The notes under the pieces were generated by a model. The model was not told the origin of the DNA, did no database searches, and saw nothing but the letters and a program-made list of their open reading frames with translations. A stretch of 64,000 bases of DNA from Andalucia godoyi (Eukaryota; Discoba; Jakobea; Jakobida; Andaluciidae). Of the stretch, positions 1 to 9,101 are shown in pieces. Positions within the stretch are counted from its first letter, which is position 1, and the number at the start of each line of letters is the position of its first letter. The position numbers and the translations under genes are program-made. The stretch spans positions 310,001 through 374,000 of the forward strand of contig VRVR01000004.1 of assembly GCA_009859145.1 (NCBI GenBank), written 5' to 3'.

Positions 1-824
1 TCAAGGTTCTCGGATCTGTTGGGGAACCGATCAACCCTGCTGCATGGGTTTGGTACCACAACGTCATTGGCGGCGGAAGGTGCCCCGTTGTGGATACGTA
101 TTGGCAGACGGAGACTGGTTCGTTTGTCTTGACTCCGATTGCGTCCGCGACTCCGCTGAAGCCCGGCTCCGCGACTCTCCCATTTTTTGGCATTCAGGCC
201 GTCGTGCTTGATGAAAAGGGTGCGGAAATGGAAGGAGAGTGCGATAACGGATACTTGTGTTTGAAGGGCGCGTGGCCATCGATGATGCGAACCGTGTGGG
301 GAGATCATGCCCGCTTTGAACGCACATATTTTGAAACATTCAAGGGGTATTACCTTACCGGCGACGGATGCAAGAGAGACAAGGATGGCTACATCACGGT
401 CACGGGGCGCATTGATGACTGTATGAACGTTTCGGGCCATCGAATTGGGTCTCAGGAAATTGAGTCGGTTCTTGTGTCGCATCCTGCGATTGCCGAGGCT
501 GCCGTGGTTCCTCGGGAACATAACATCAAGGGCCAGTGCATCTACGCCTATGTAACTCCTAAACAAGGCTTTGAATTCAACGATCATCTGAAGCGCGAAC
601 TGAACAGTCTGGTCCGAACTGTTATTGGTCCTTTTGCTACCCCAGATTTCATCCACGATGCGTCCTGTGGGCTTGTAAAGACTCGTTCTGGAAAGGTGGT
701 TCGCCGCATTCTCCGGAAGATCGCAAATCACGAAGAAGCTTCTGGTCTCGGTGATACCAGCACTCTTGCTGAGCCAGCAGTGGTGGAAGAACTGATCAAG
801 AGCCGGCCGACTACTCGTCTCTAA
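1..824 (+). CDS. ACS: Acetyl-CoA synthetase, C-terminal part (5' end outside window)
   Basis: AMP-forming acetate:CoA ligase, which makes acetyl-CoA from acetate, ATP and CoA through acetyl-AMP. The reading frame is open from base 3 and gives about 273 C-terminal residues of a family usually near 650 long. Visible motifs are the core WQTETG adenylation motif (around base 105-120), the hinge stretch [15 protein letters not shown] (around 400-445) and the C-terminal [14 protein letters not shown] (around 680-720). The lysine of that last motif is the catalytic lysine acetylated in bacterial and animal enzymes. The protein ends without a peroxisomal or membrane signal, so a cytosolic or nuclear place is likely but the N-terminus is not visible. 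No intron is seen in this part. The identification is secure; cytosolic versus organellar form cannot be decided. Confidence 0.95.
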   Translation, partial: KVLGSVGEPINPAAWVWYHNVIGGGRCPVVDTYWQTETGSFVLTPIASATPLKPGSATLPFFGIQAVVLDEKGAEMEGECDNGYLCLKGAWPSMMRTVWGDHARFERTYFETFKGYYLTGDGCKRDKDGYITVTGRIDDCMNVSGHRIGSQEIESVLVSHPAIAEAAVVPREHNIKGQCIYAYVTPKQGFEFNDHLKRELNSLVRTVIGPFATPDFIHDASCGLVKTRSGKVVRRILRKIANHEEASGLGDTSTLAEPAVVEELIKSRPTTRL

Positions 825-1185
825 AAACAGCGTCTTTGGCTGTTTCATTTCGATTTCGATTTCAACCACATTCAATCCCGCTTCATTGTTTGTTTTGTGT
901 TAGTCTCCCTTTCGCGCTCTTCATAGCGATGTGGTTTTTGCATTAAAAAGGTAAAGATAAGACAAGAAAAGTCGTGCTCACATCCCTTCACTCTTCATGC
1001 TTTGTTTGCCGATCTTCTGTAGTAAACTGAGATAACCTGTGGCACCCTTTGTCGGAATTCTGTGAATCGTTTTTTTAATTAAAAAAATGGCAGCGCCATT
1101 GCATAGTGCCCATTCTGTTTTGCGCTGAGCACAAAGAGAGGTCGTGGCGGAATTCCATTTTTGGAGCATTGGAGCGTTTGCGGGA
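825..1185. other. Intergenic: ACS 3' UTR and upstream region of the 1186 gene
   Basis: About 360 bp between two plus-strand genes. No coding potential is visible. It is T/A rich and contains a perfect 18-bp AT palindrome at 1070-1087, listed separately. Confidence 0.6.
1070..1087. promoter_or_regulatory. Perfect AT palindrome (T7-AATT-A7), possible promoter element
   Basis: Seven T, AATT, seven A, a perfect inverted repeat 98 bp upstream of the start codon at 1186. A shorter form (T5-AATT-A5) occurs at 14056-14069, and an imperfect one near 40752 sits about 110 bp upstream of the 40647 minus-strand start. The promoter role is inferred from position only. Confidence 0.25.
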
Positions 1186-1584
1186 ATGTCGGAACGAAGT
1201 AAACTGAGTACTGCAAAGAATATTTTCAAGTATTTCATCAGTCCTATTATTATCGGGTACGGTATGTCTGTCTGATATTTTAAACATCCTGTCGATTACG
1301 CACAGTTTCTTGCGGCCCGGCGCCCCGATGTGCTGACCCTAGTTTTGTCTTGTGCTTCTTTTTTCTTTCTCTTCTTCTCTCCCTTCTTATTTTGATTGTT
1401 CGACCCCACAGTGATTATGAAAGGGACCAATCTGATTTCGCCCCAGAAGATTGAAGGTGCTTCCGAGTATTCGCGGAACGTGTCCAGACACAACAAGGAG
1501 GCCTTGCAGACTGTTCTGACCGATATCAAAACTCGACTCGACGATGAAAAGGAAAAGAAGAACAGGCCAACAGCAAGTGTTTAA
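1186..1584 (+). CDS. Single-pass membrane microprotein, 82 aa, one intron
   Basis: Two exons, 1186-1261 and 1412-1584, flank a 150-nt intron that starts GTATGT and ends CCACAG after a long polypyrimidine run. Splicing joins the frame exactly (phase 1, codon GTG) and gives 82 residues. The protein begins MSERSKLSTAKNIFKYF and then has a hydrophobic segment ISPIIIGYV around residues 18-27, extended by MKGTNLIS. A charged, probably helical C-terminal half (residues 35-80) ends KKNRPTASV. The start is the first ATG of exon 1. The short basic N-terminus before one membrane segment resembles small mitochondrial inner-membrane or respiratory assembly subunits, but I recognise no family. The intron signals and the in-frame junction make the gene itself likely. 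Confidence 0.6.
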
Positions 1585-2080
1585 AAACCAACCACGTTCT
1601 TCCTCTGAGAGATTGAGAAGCCAAGGAAAAAAAAAGGGTCATTAATTTTATGTATAGCGCATTGTAAGGAATAAGAAAAGATGAATACATTTCTAGGATA
1701 TAAATCTCGGGAAAGAAATCGGGAAAGAAAAAAGAAAAGAACAGAGCACACCCCCCTCTGAGTAAATCGTTAAAACGTCTCGACAGAATTCGCAAATGAA
1801 TATCTTCAAAACAGATCACAAGAACCATGCACGGACTCCCTCCCCCATCCGAGAAGGCAGTTTGCTATCATGCGACAACGAAGAACAAGGGAAACCATCA
1901 CAAACCAACCAAAAACCATTGCAGACATCACCACACATACACGCACCGAAAACCACAAACACGCAAAACAACAGAAGAGAAAGAACGGCCAACAGCGAGA
2001 AAACAGATCAAAGAAGTCTACTAAAATTTAAAAAACCGAACAAACACGGTAACGAGGAATAGAGACCGTCTCGAGTCTCA
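1585..2080. other. Intergenic region between convergent genes
   Basis: About 500 bp between the stop codons of the 1186 gene (+) and the 2081 gene (-). Short open frames exist but are low-complexity (Asn/Thr/Lys/Gln rich, ACA-rich) and carry no recognisable domain. I see only probable 3' UTRs. Confidence 0.5.
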
Positions 2081-3610
2081 TTAGACAAACATGACATCCA
2101 GATCATCATCATCTGGCGTCTCATCGATGTCTAGCGGCTTTCCGTCCACTGCATACACACCGGGATCTTCCGTGTCAAGCGTATTTTTCGCAGCAAACAC
2201 AGTCATGTCGTCCGTGGCACACTGCATCTGATGAGACGCAAAGTTACACTGGATAACGGTAGCTTCCCGACATAAACTGGCGGCCGGTACCAAGACCACG
2301 TCACTAGGCACCTGCGCATCGTATGAATAGAGCAATTTCGCGGCTGCAAAAACAAAAACTTTGACCGACGACACAGACCGCTTGGCAAGAAATGAAAAAA
2401 CAGTGCCGTCTGGAATTCCCTTTGATGGGCCGTTTCCGACAAGTTCGATATTGGCAGGGATTGGGATACGCGACCATTTCCCACTGATTTGCACCATGTT
2501 TCCTGACGAATGGATGCCAAACGCATGAGCCTGCTTCCCAACTGCATCTGGACCAGCAAGGAGAGCATCCTCGTCGTTGTTGACCGCAAGGCCCATCGAA
2601 AGCGATGCTCGCAAGTCCATTTTTGATAGCAAAATGCACTCCCAGTATACCCATTTGCCCTCCGGAAGAGCACAGTTTGCAGAAACCGAGGAATACTGAA
2701 CATCAGACTCCTGCTTCGTGGCAACGCATCGTGTCTTTGGAGCGATCTTCACGTCTTTTGCGCTTGTCACTAAATGCACATTCATTTCTTTTGAGGCCGA
2801 CTGGGCAGCTTCATCCGCCAGCTGAACCGAAGCAAGGGTCAGGCACTTTTCTACGAAAAATGACAGTGAGCCAGCATAGAGCCCGTCCATCGACGATATG
2901 CGTGGAATCGAATACTGTCCAGGTCCAGTGGACGACGGACTCGGGCTCACGTTGGAAAACCCGTTTGCAGATCCATGATGTGTCTGGAAAGCAGTTTGAG
3001 ACCCACTCCGCTCGAGTCCAGGATGACAGGCCGAGCACGACTGCTGATAGTTCGCATTTGGCGAAACCGAGGATCCAGAAAACGTCGAGTTGAACTGGGA
3101 AATCCCATTCCCATTCCCATTTGCATTCCCATTTGCATTAGCATTAGAGCACGACGTCGACCCGCCAGTGTTAATGGAAAGGATCAGTGACGACGACGAA
3201 GACGAATTGGAAAGCGTTGTCGGGGACGAAAACGATGATGAAGACGGATTGTTGCTGTGCAGGTGGTTGCTGCCATTAACCGAGCCTGCGCCTAAGCCCG
3301 CACTCGTCGTGCTGCTTGATGAGGAGGAAAACGAAGAATAAGACGAAGGAGGTGGAGAGGTCGCAAAGGAGCTAGTAGAATTGCTGTGGAACTGTGCTCG
3401 AGAAGACGCACGCGGGCGGACCGTCACGAAAAACGGAGTAGCGTCAATCTTCGTATGTGATTGAAGAGGAGGCGACGACGGCGACGACGAAAGAACGGAA
3501 GCTGAGGGAGAAGAAGGCTCCGAGTGTGAAATCGTGTTGTATCGAATCACTTCAGCTTCAGCACGACGACGCAGCATATGAGAATATGCAATGGAATGAG
3601 TCACGTCCAT
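2081..3610 (-). CDS. SPRY/B30.2-like protein with long Ser-rich N-terminus
   Basis: A 509-residue protein. Residues about 25-245 are low complexity, mainly serine with Asn/Gly runs, and probably disordered. From about residue 250 the protein is globular: GKWVYWECILLSKMDLRASLSMGLA followed by AFGIHSSGNMVQISGKWSRI and DGTVFSFLAKR fits the SPRY/B30.2 beta-sandwich pattern (W-E strand, sigma-G-x-A strand, G-D/N-G-x-W-like turn). The C-terminus is acidic (DETPDDDDLD). SPRY domains mediate protein-protein recognition; no partner domain such as RING or kinase is present, so the role is unknown. The frame stays open upstream through the CA repeat, but the first good ATG is at 3610 (MDVTHSIAYSHM). Domain call moderate, gene secure. 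Confidence 0.6.
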   Translation of the reverse strand: MDVTHSIAYSHMLRRRAEAEVIRYNTISHSEPSSPSASVLSSSPSSPPLQSHTKIDATPFFVTVRPRASSRAQFHSNSTSSFATSPPPSSYSSFSSSSSSTTSAGLGAGSVNGSNHLHSNNPSSSSFSSPTTLSNSSSSSSLILSINTGGSTSCSNANANGNANGNGNGISQFNSTFSGSSVSPNANYQQSCSACHPGLERSGSQTAFQTHHGSANGFSNVSPSPSSTGPGQYSIPRISSMDGLYAGSLSFFVEKCLTLASVQLADEAAQSASKEMNVHLVTSAKDVKIAPKTRCVATKQESDVQYSSVSANCALPEGKWVYWECILLSKMDLRASLSMGLAVNNDEDALLAGPDAVGKQAHAFGIHSSGNMVQISGKWSRIPIPANIELVGNGPSKGIPDGTVFSFLAKRSVSSVKVFVFAAAKLLYSYDAQVPSDVVLVPAASLCREATVIQCNFASHQMQCATDDMTVFAAKNTLDTEDPGVYAVDGKPLDIDETPDDDDLDVMFV

Positions 3611-3634
3611 CTTTCTTATTGAACAGGAAGACAG

Positions 3635-3635
<1 letters not shown>

Positions 3636-3704
<69 letters not shown>
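3636..3704. repeat. (CA)n-(GA)n compound microsatellite
   Basis: About 20 CA units run directly into about 14 GA units, located 25 bp upstream of the minus-strand start at 3610 in a 286-bp divergent intergenic space shared with the gene at 3897. Confidence 0.95.
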
Positions 3705-3707
<3 letters not shown>

Positions 3708-3896
3708 GAGAGCTCAACAGATACGTTCTTCCGCCTTCCTTTTCTTCCGATCTACGGAAAGAACAAAAAAGAAAGAAAGAAAGAAAAGAGCATCTAACAT
3801 CTGAGAATAAACTGGGCGATCACTTGAACGGAGAAACCGCGGCAGCCAAAGTAGTTTGGAAAAGTCCTTCGACGAGACTGTGGAGCGGGAAACGGA

Positions 3897-6800
3897 ATGT
3901 CTGTGACATCGTCGGCGTTCCAGACTGAAGTGGTGTCGAAACTCAACAAGAATCCATGCATAACAGTTCTGGTGGTACAATGTGAACACGATCAAGAATG
4001 CGAAACGGCGCTTCAAGAGCTGTCACTTACTTCCGACATGCTGAGCAATCGACGGTTTCCGACTTGGAAATGCCTCATCAACCCGAGTCTCGCTTGTGTT
4101 TCTTCCTCAGGACCCGATGCGGTTCCGTACGATGGAACTCGATATTCTCCGTCGCGGCGACACTCTCCGACCTCCTCTACAGCCTCCACGAATGGCCAGC
4201 GGCCGTCGCCAACACTCCTTGTTCACCCCGGAAAACAACGCAAAATCTGCGGCGTCGATGTCTCAAGAGTCGACATTACCGTCAAGGCATCCGAACTGTT
4301 TGTACTGGTACAGCTTGAACAGGCATTCTTGAGCCACGTTGGAATCTTCCAGGTCTCTGGAGTCTCGTGCCTGGCACACATCCAACTCATTGCTGTTCTC
4401 TCTGAGGGTGCTGCAATGTTGGATCCGCCACCACTGATTGTGGTCTCTACGGCATCCTCGATCTGCGTTGAGCATCTTTCGCAGCTTCAAGGCGCGGATG
4501 TTGTCCGGTTTTCTCAGCCACCATTGGTGGAATTGCATCCATCGATTGCTCCTTCAATCAAACGAAGAACACCCTCTCCATTGTCGGCTTCCTCCTTCTC
4601 ACTGGACTTGCTGACGTACGCCAAATCACTGTCGGGCATGAGATCACTTGTAGCGAGAAGCCCTGCAAAATCAGAAGTTGACATCCTCATTTGGCTGTCG
4701 CTGGTGGAGCGATTTGTGCAAATGTTCCCAAATGCGCAGCTCAGTGATACCTTGGCTCCCAGTTACTTTGGATCAGCCGTGGCAACTTCCTCCAGCGTGC
4801 TTCGAACTCCATACCTTCTTGCGGCGTTCTCGCAATATGCCTTCTTTTGCATGTACGACACTGTTCTCGATTTCCAGGCTTGGGGCAAACAACCCATGGG
4901 CGCCGAGCATTCTCACTTTTCCATACTCGACTGGACGGACGGTCATGTCAATCTCAAGACATACGCAGCTACCGGTCGTTCTGCTGCCGTCGATCCGCTG
5001 CACATCAGCCTGCAGACAAGCTTTTCGTGGTCTCTACCAAATGCCTCTATTGTGCAAGGGTCGGCTCTGTCGCAGTCGTTGTGCCTGATTCGCTGCGGAG
5101 TGCAAGATGCATTGTTCATTGTCGACGGTTCAAAGTCTCGCGATTCGACCGTTGCGATCGAGTGTCTCTTGCTCAACTGCTTTGATTTGCTGAGGGTAGC
5201 TGAAGATTCGTGGGTCGCCTTGTGCAGTCCTCGACACATGCCTAGAATTTATTCGATTGGAAATCACAATGGACAATTCCAAACCATCGAAGTGCACGGC
5301 AGCCCGACGTCCGTCGTTTCGTATCGTCTCGTTGACAACTATATTATCTTCAAAAGCTGGGTCTCGAAAGAACGTGTCGACTTTCGTTCATGCGGCTCTA
5401 TGGAATCTCTCGAAGTGGATGACCAAACATCTGCATCAAGCGACACGAATGAAGATGACATGGAAGCTCCGTCGAGCACTTGTTGTTGGCACATTCTCTT
5501 GTTGCCATCGTTTCTGACCTCTCTTGGATACTCGGCAGCGAAATGGTTCAAACTGTCCGGAAGAACTCCGCGAGACGAGGATGAATTTTCAGACTGTGTC
5601 ATCAACGGCTGTGATGTGCAGATACGATGCTGGGGACATCACTTTTGCGTAGCTTTCAGTGAGTCTGTATTTGTTGGAACGTATTCCGCCAATCACGACG
5701 AGTATCGCTGTTCCCGAGTCAGTAATTTTGTTCGGGAGTGTCTCTTGCTTGACGATGGCCATGTGCTTCAATGGGAAAAGCATCCTGCAATATGGAGCAT
5801 GCATTCTGTCGACATTTCTGATTCTGGGAAAATAACCGTTCAAAGAGTCGTCCGATCACACGATGTGTTCATGGTTGATCAGCTGTGCAGTCTGCAGAAT
5901 CCTCGGAGCATCGGGGGCAATTCGTGGTGCGCAATCGACGGTGACGACCAAGTTTTGCGGCTGATTCGCGTGAACAGCGATCGAATGCTGGAGACTGCGT
6001 CGTATCCGTTGACAAATTACGCCATTCGCGATCCGTGGTTGGATGCAAAGGTGTCCCTGATCGGATCTTTGCTATCTGTGCAGACTACTTCAACAATTTC
6101 TGTTATTCAGGTCAGTTGGAGCACGTCTCCCGCATCTGTGGTGAACATTCCTTCGAAACTGCATCCTTGTGCATTCTCATTTGCACTCGGTCCGCAGTAT
6201 GGCCACAAAACCCTCTCGATGGACTGCTGGACAAACTGGTGCCTCTTCGACGAGCACGGAAATCTTCTGGACAAGGGTACCGTCGCTTCTGATTATGAAG
6301 CTCATTCTTGCACCCTAGTAGACGATCACATGTTCATGGTCGGTGAGGCAGGTCGAAGATGGCTCCAGCTCGAATCGGGAGGGCATCCGCCGCACTCTGC
6401 AACTTCAGCCTTCGTTGCCGATGCCATTCAATGCGAACTCAATGTGTGCGATGCGTTTCCCGATGGTCGAGCGTTGATGTCGTCCAACCCAAGCTTGAAT
6501 CCACACAGATTGCTCGTGTGCGATACGTTGACATCCATGCAATCAGCAGTCGGCAGTCTGTACAGCCATGCCACGGAGTCCACGTTGTACATTTACAGTG
6601 CGGCATTCTGGATTAACGATTCGGAAGCGGTCACGATACGGTGTCCCTGCGATTCGGAGACCACTTCTTCGGAAATTGTGGTTTGGAGAGTGTCTGGGAA
6701 ACAGGTTGACAGGATTCACACGATGTTTTGTCCGTTGCTTCTGGTTCGCGACTGCTTCCGAATTGGAGGTGACATGCTGTTTCTCGGAGACGAATACTGT

Positions 6801-7181
6801 TTTCTCTGGAAGAATCCTTCTCAGATATCGTGCACTGACAGAATTCTCAAGTGGAGAAACCCTGTTGGCTGCCCCTCTTCGTCGACCACATGCGGTGAGG
6901 ACTACTCTGTCCAGTACGCAGGAAATTGCATTGCAATGGTGTCTCGGAAGCAAGTTAGCTTTATTTGGCTGGATCACTACCCACGCATGTATCAGTATTG
7001 CATGTGTCTTCTTGCTGTCCAATCCATTGTAGCTTGGAGAATCTGCGACGATGCAAAGTCGTTGTGGATCATTGCAAACATCCACGGCAAATCACAAAAG
7101 ATCGACGTGGACGTTCACAACGCATACGAGCAACGCGTGCTTCTCGACTCAAACTTTGTGTACATGGCAGAAGAGTACTAA
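3897..7181 (+). CDS. Large unrecognised protein (1094 aa), possible beta-propeller
   Basis: An uninterrupted 1094-codon frame starting at the first ATG (MSVTSSAFQTEVVSKLNK). There is no signal peptide or membrane segment. A Pro/Ser/Arg-rich linker lies near residues 75-110 and an acidic Asp/Glu patch near residue 525. From about residue 350 on, short strands recur that end in W or F and are separated by turns (for example WDLxx-like stretches with CWTNWCLFDEHGNLLDKG), which suggests a WD/beta-propeller-like architecture such as those in nucleoporins or trafficking scaffolds. I cannot match it to a family by eye. It diverges from the SPRY gene at 3610 and converges on the gene at 7277 with only 95 bp between stops. 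Real gene because of length and codon regularity; function unknown. Confidence 0.7.
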   Translation: MSVTSSAFQTEVVSKLNKNPCITVLVVQCEHDQECETALQELSLTSDMLSNRRFPTWKCLINPSLACVSSSGPDAVPYDGTRYSPSRRHSPTSSTASTNGQRPSPTLLVHPGKQRKICGVDVSRVDITVKASELFVLVQLEQAFLSHVGIFQVSGVSCLAHIQLIAVLSEGAAMLDPPPLIVVSTASSICVEHLSQLQGADVVRFSQPPLVELHPSIAPSIKRRTPSPLSASSFSLDLLTYAKSLSGMRSLVARSPAKSEVDILIWLSLVERFVQMFPNAQLSDTLAPSYFGSAVATSSSVLRTPYLLAAFSQYAFFCMYDTVLDFQAWGKQPMGAEHSHFSILDWTDGHVNLKTYAATGRSAAVDPLHISLQTSFSWSLPNASIVQGSALSQSLCLIRCGVQDALFIVDGSKSRDSTVAIECLLLNCFDLLRVAEDSWVALCSPRHMPRIYSIGNHNGQFQTIEVHGSPTSVVSYRLVDNYIIFKSWVSKERVDFRSCGSMESLEVDDQTSASSDTNEDDMEAPSSTCCWHILLLPSFLTSLGYSAAKWFKLSGRTPRDEDEFSDCVINGCDVQIRCWGHHFCVAFSESVFVGTYSANHDEYRCSRVSNFVRECLLLDDGHVLQWEKHPAIWSMHSVDISDSGKITVQRVVRSHDVFMVDQLCSLQNPRSIGGNSWCAIDGDDQVLRLIRVNSDRMLETASYPLTNYAIRDPWLDAKVSLIGSLLSVQTTSTISVIQVSWSTSPASVVNIPSKLHPCAFSFALGPQYGHKTLSMDCWTNWCLFDEHGNLLDKGTVASDYEAHSCTLVDDHMFMVGEAGRRWLQLESGGHPPHSATSAFVADAIQCELNVCDAFPDGRALMSSNPSLNPHRLLVCDTLTSMQSAVGSLYSHATESTLYIYSAAFWINDSEAVTIRCPCDSETTSSEIVVWRVSGKQVDRIHTMFCPLLLVRDCFRIGGDMLFLGDEYCFLWKNPSQISCTDRILKWRNPVGCPSSSTTCGEDYSVQYAGNCIAMVSRKQVSFIWLDHYPRMYQYCMCLLAVQSIVAWRICDDAKSLWIIANIHGKSQKIDVDVHNAYEQRVLLDSNFVYMAEEY

Positions 7182-7276
7182 GAGGAGGAGGGGGGAACCC
7201 ATGTGTCCCTCAGCGCGCCCCACCAAGGACTCTAGAAACCCTGAGCAACAACGGCCAATAAACTGACACGTCCGCG

Positions 7277-7693
7277 CTACGGCTTCCCAACATTTTCTGC
7301 AACACGAGCTTCTGCCATTCGAGCGTTCTCCTTGTTTCGCTCCTGTCGTTTGTGAATCAAGTACGCAATGCCAGCCGCAAGCCCAAACGTTCCCCAAGCG
7401 ACTCCCATCATCTTTCCGTACGCAGCCGCCACAAAGTTGAACTTTCCTCTGGTTTCCGGATTACTCGCGTGCTTTTTAACAAAGTCAAATGCCTCCTTCA
7501 CATAAGGATTTGCCGCGGTTCGTCCATGCGAACCTGCTTGCTCCAAAGCTGCTTTTGCGCCAACAGAAGGCCCAGTATTCAGAGAAGCAGCACTGCTGCT
7601 CGCATTGCTATTCGGACGCTTCTTCACAGAGTCCAGCACTTCCTGGACGTACGGATTGGGAACCGGTTTTTCTGGAGGACTTGATACTTTCAT
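7277..7693 (-). CDS. Small single-pass membrane protein with a duplicated NPYV motif
   Basis: A 138-residue protein from the ATG at 7693 (MKVSSPPEKPVPNPYV). The frame is open further upstream through a CA tract but has no ATG there. Two copies of a short helix are visible, NPYVQEVLDSVKKR near residue 13 and NPYVKEAFDFVKKH near residue 65, an internal duplication. A hydrophobic segment follows (MMGVAWGTFGLAAGIAYLI, about residues 95-115) and then a strongly charged C-terminal helix (HKRQERNKENARMAEARVAENVGKP). The topology looks like a small mitochondrial or ER membrane protein. No family recognised. Upstream, a GTAAGA near 7783 and an AG after the CA repeat could form a 5' UTR intron, which is speculative. 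Confidence 0.55.
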   Translation of the reverse strand: MKVSSPPEKPVPNPYVQEVLDSVKKRPNSNASSSAASLNTGPSVGAKAALEQAGSHGRTAANPYVKEAFDFVKKHASNPETRGKFNFVAAAYGKMMGVAWGTFGLAAGIAYLIHKRQERNKENARMAEARVAENVGKP

Positions 7694-7744
7694 GCTGTCT
7701 TCTTCCTCTGGTTGTTTGCTGCTCTTGTCGTGCACTTCTGTGTC

Positions 7745-7766
7745 TGTGTGTGTGTGTGTGTGTGTG
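7745..7766. repeat. Short (TG)n microsatellite
   Basis: About 11 TG units some 50 bp upstream of the minus-strand start at 7693, possibly inside that gene's 5' UTR or a 5' UTR intron. Confidence 0.8.
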
Positions 7767-8032
7767 CCTCTCGCTCTTACCTTTGCAAATACCAAAACGG
7801 ATGCAAAAATAGTATTCTCAAACACTGAAAGCTGGGAAGATGATTCGTATGGATGAAAAAAGCAGCATTTAGAGAGAAATCCCCGCTATTGAACTGGAAG
7901 TCTCCGATTTTTGGCAGCGGGTGCTTGAGCCTTTGACCGACTTGAAGCTAACAGCCGTGCAAGTTTCCACCCCGCCAGTGCGCGACTGTAGTGGACTGTA
8001 GTGGAAGACACTTAAGTGAGCCCAGATTCAAA

Positions 8033-8158
8033 ATGGATCGTTTTTATCGATGGCAAGAGAGACCAAGAAGAGGCAGACGGGAGGGCAGCAAGAGCAGGAG
8101 GAGGAACAGGGGAAATAGGAAGGAAGGAAACAAGAAAGAAAGCGAAAATATAAGATGA
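8033..8158 (+). other. Upstream ORF (41 codons, Arg/Lys-rich) overlapping the next start by ATGA
   Basis: An ATG at 8033 in good context (CAAAATGG) opens a 41-codon frame. Its TGA at 8156-8158 overlaps the main start ATG at 8155-8157 as ATGA. The peptide begins MDRFYRWQERPRRGRRE and is extremely basic. The arrangement is typical of a regulatory uORF with termination-reinitiation, but whether the mRNA extends this far upstream is not visible. Confidence 0.35.
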
Positions 8159-8565
8159 TTGAAGCGATTTGCATAACGGCGCTTCCTTTGAACAAACCGA
8201 TTCTAATCCGGTCATTCAATCCGGCGTTTCGGCAACTTGATTTGCTTTCTGGAGTGATTTCCTCGCTGAGTCCATCGACGGAGCATGCAGTGGAGCCATG
8301 GGGACCAAAGTCACTTGTGTACGGAGCGATGGACGATCTTGCAATCTACCTTCTTGGCTCGAATGCGTATGGAGAAGTCGCCTGCTCGGATATTATGCAT
8401 CTGATGTTTAACAACATTCGACAACTCGCAAAGGAAAAGGCTCTTCGCAAAGAAAACCTCTCAATACCACAACTCTCAATGATGGTCAGTCTCATGATTG
8501 AAGACGGCGAAGTTGTCCGAAAGGACTTTCCAACCATCAAAAAGATGATCAAGGGAAAGTCATAA
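8155..8565 (+). CDS. Longin-fold small subunit of an adaptor/coat/tether complex
   Basis: A 136-residue protein with the size and pattern of longin-like small chains. It has an N-terminal strand MIEAICITALPLNKPILIRSF and a central strand-turn-helix DDLAIYLLGSNAYGEVACSDIMHLMFNNIRQL. A C-terminal helix-strand ends in a (D/E)DGxVV motif (MIEDGEVVRKD), much like zeta-COP (G-S-x-Y-x-N-E ... D-x-G-V-I) and less like TRAPPC2/TRAPPC2L sedlins. Such subunits stabilise AP, COPI, TSET or TRAPP complexes on membranes. I cannot decide between zeta-COP-like, AP-5/TSET small chain and sedlin. A uORF overlaps the start. The stop TAA is part of TAATAAAT, so it overlaps a possible polyadenylation signal. Confidence 0.45.
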   Translation: MIEAICITALPLNKPILIRSFNPAFRQLDLLSGVISSLSPSTEHAVEPWGPKSLVYGAMDDLAIYLLGSNAYGEVACSDIMHLMFNNIRQLAKEKALRKENLSIPQLSMMVSLMIEDGEVVRKDFPTIKKMIKGKS

Positions 8566-8750
8566 TAAATTTTTACATTCGTCTTTACGTGCTTTCACGC
8601 ATTTTGTACACATTTATTTCAATATTAAAAATTTTAATACGCACGGGTAAAATAAGAAAAGCACAACAACGAACAGAACAAACCAGAACAGAGGGCTGTC
8701 CAGTGCTCTCCCATTATGGCGCCTATGTGTAGAATGTGGACGTGAGTGAT

Positions 8751-9101
8751 TCAAGAAGGAGTGTCCTTGGGCTGTGGTTCTCGGATGTCCCAGAAATGCT
8801 CGGCTCCGGAAGGGTTCTTGTGCTTGAGGGTGCCGAGAATGCGGGTTTCGCGAGTTTCGTCCGGGAACACTTTGAGCTTCATGCACTCCCACATCGTCGA
8901 TAGCGATTCTTGGCACGTGTCGATTTGTCCGTATCGATAGAGCTGTGTCAGCTGGTGGCCCGGTGTGTAGCAAAACCACAATCGGTCGAAAAAGTCGACA
9001 CACGCAACACGCGGACGATACGGCTTCTTTGCATTCTCGAAGGCTTCCTTCTTTGCTTCTGGTGATGATCCCTGTCGCGGTGCTATTGCCACATCACTCA
9101 T
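8751..9101 (-). CDS. Twin CX9C protein, Emi1/DUF3128-like
   Basis: A 116-residue protein from ATG 9101 (MSDVAIAPRQGSSPEAK). The core has two CX9C pairs, CVDFFDRLWFC and CQESLSTMWEC, separated by about 20 residues with a tyrosine-rich linker (TPGHQLTQLYRYGQ). This is the coiled-coil-helix arrangement of mitochondrial intermembrane-space proteins oxidised by Mia40. The motif context, including the conserved W near the second pair, matches the DUF3128/Emi1 family. Yeast EMI1 is needed for early meiotic gene induction and sporulation, and respiratory roles have been proposed. Immediately upstream on the minus strand a pyrimidine tract ends in TTATAG (9114-9115), so a 5' UTR intron reaching to a GTGAGA at 9478-9483 is plausible. 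Confidence 0.65.
   Translation of the reverse strand: MSDVAIAPRQGSSPEAKKEAFENAKKPYRPRVACVDFFDRLWFCYTPGHQLTQLYRYGQIDTCQESLSTMWECMKLKVFPDETRETRILGTLKHKNPSGAEHFWDIREPQPKDTPS

Noticed and set aside
1796-2062. Plus-strand frames rich in Asn/Thr/Lys
   Set aside because: Low complexity from ACA/AAC-rich 3' UTR sequence between convergent genes; no domain signal.
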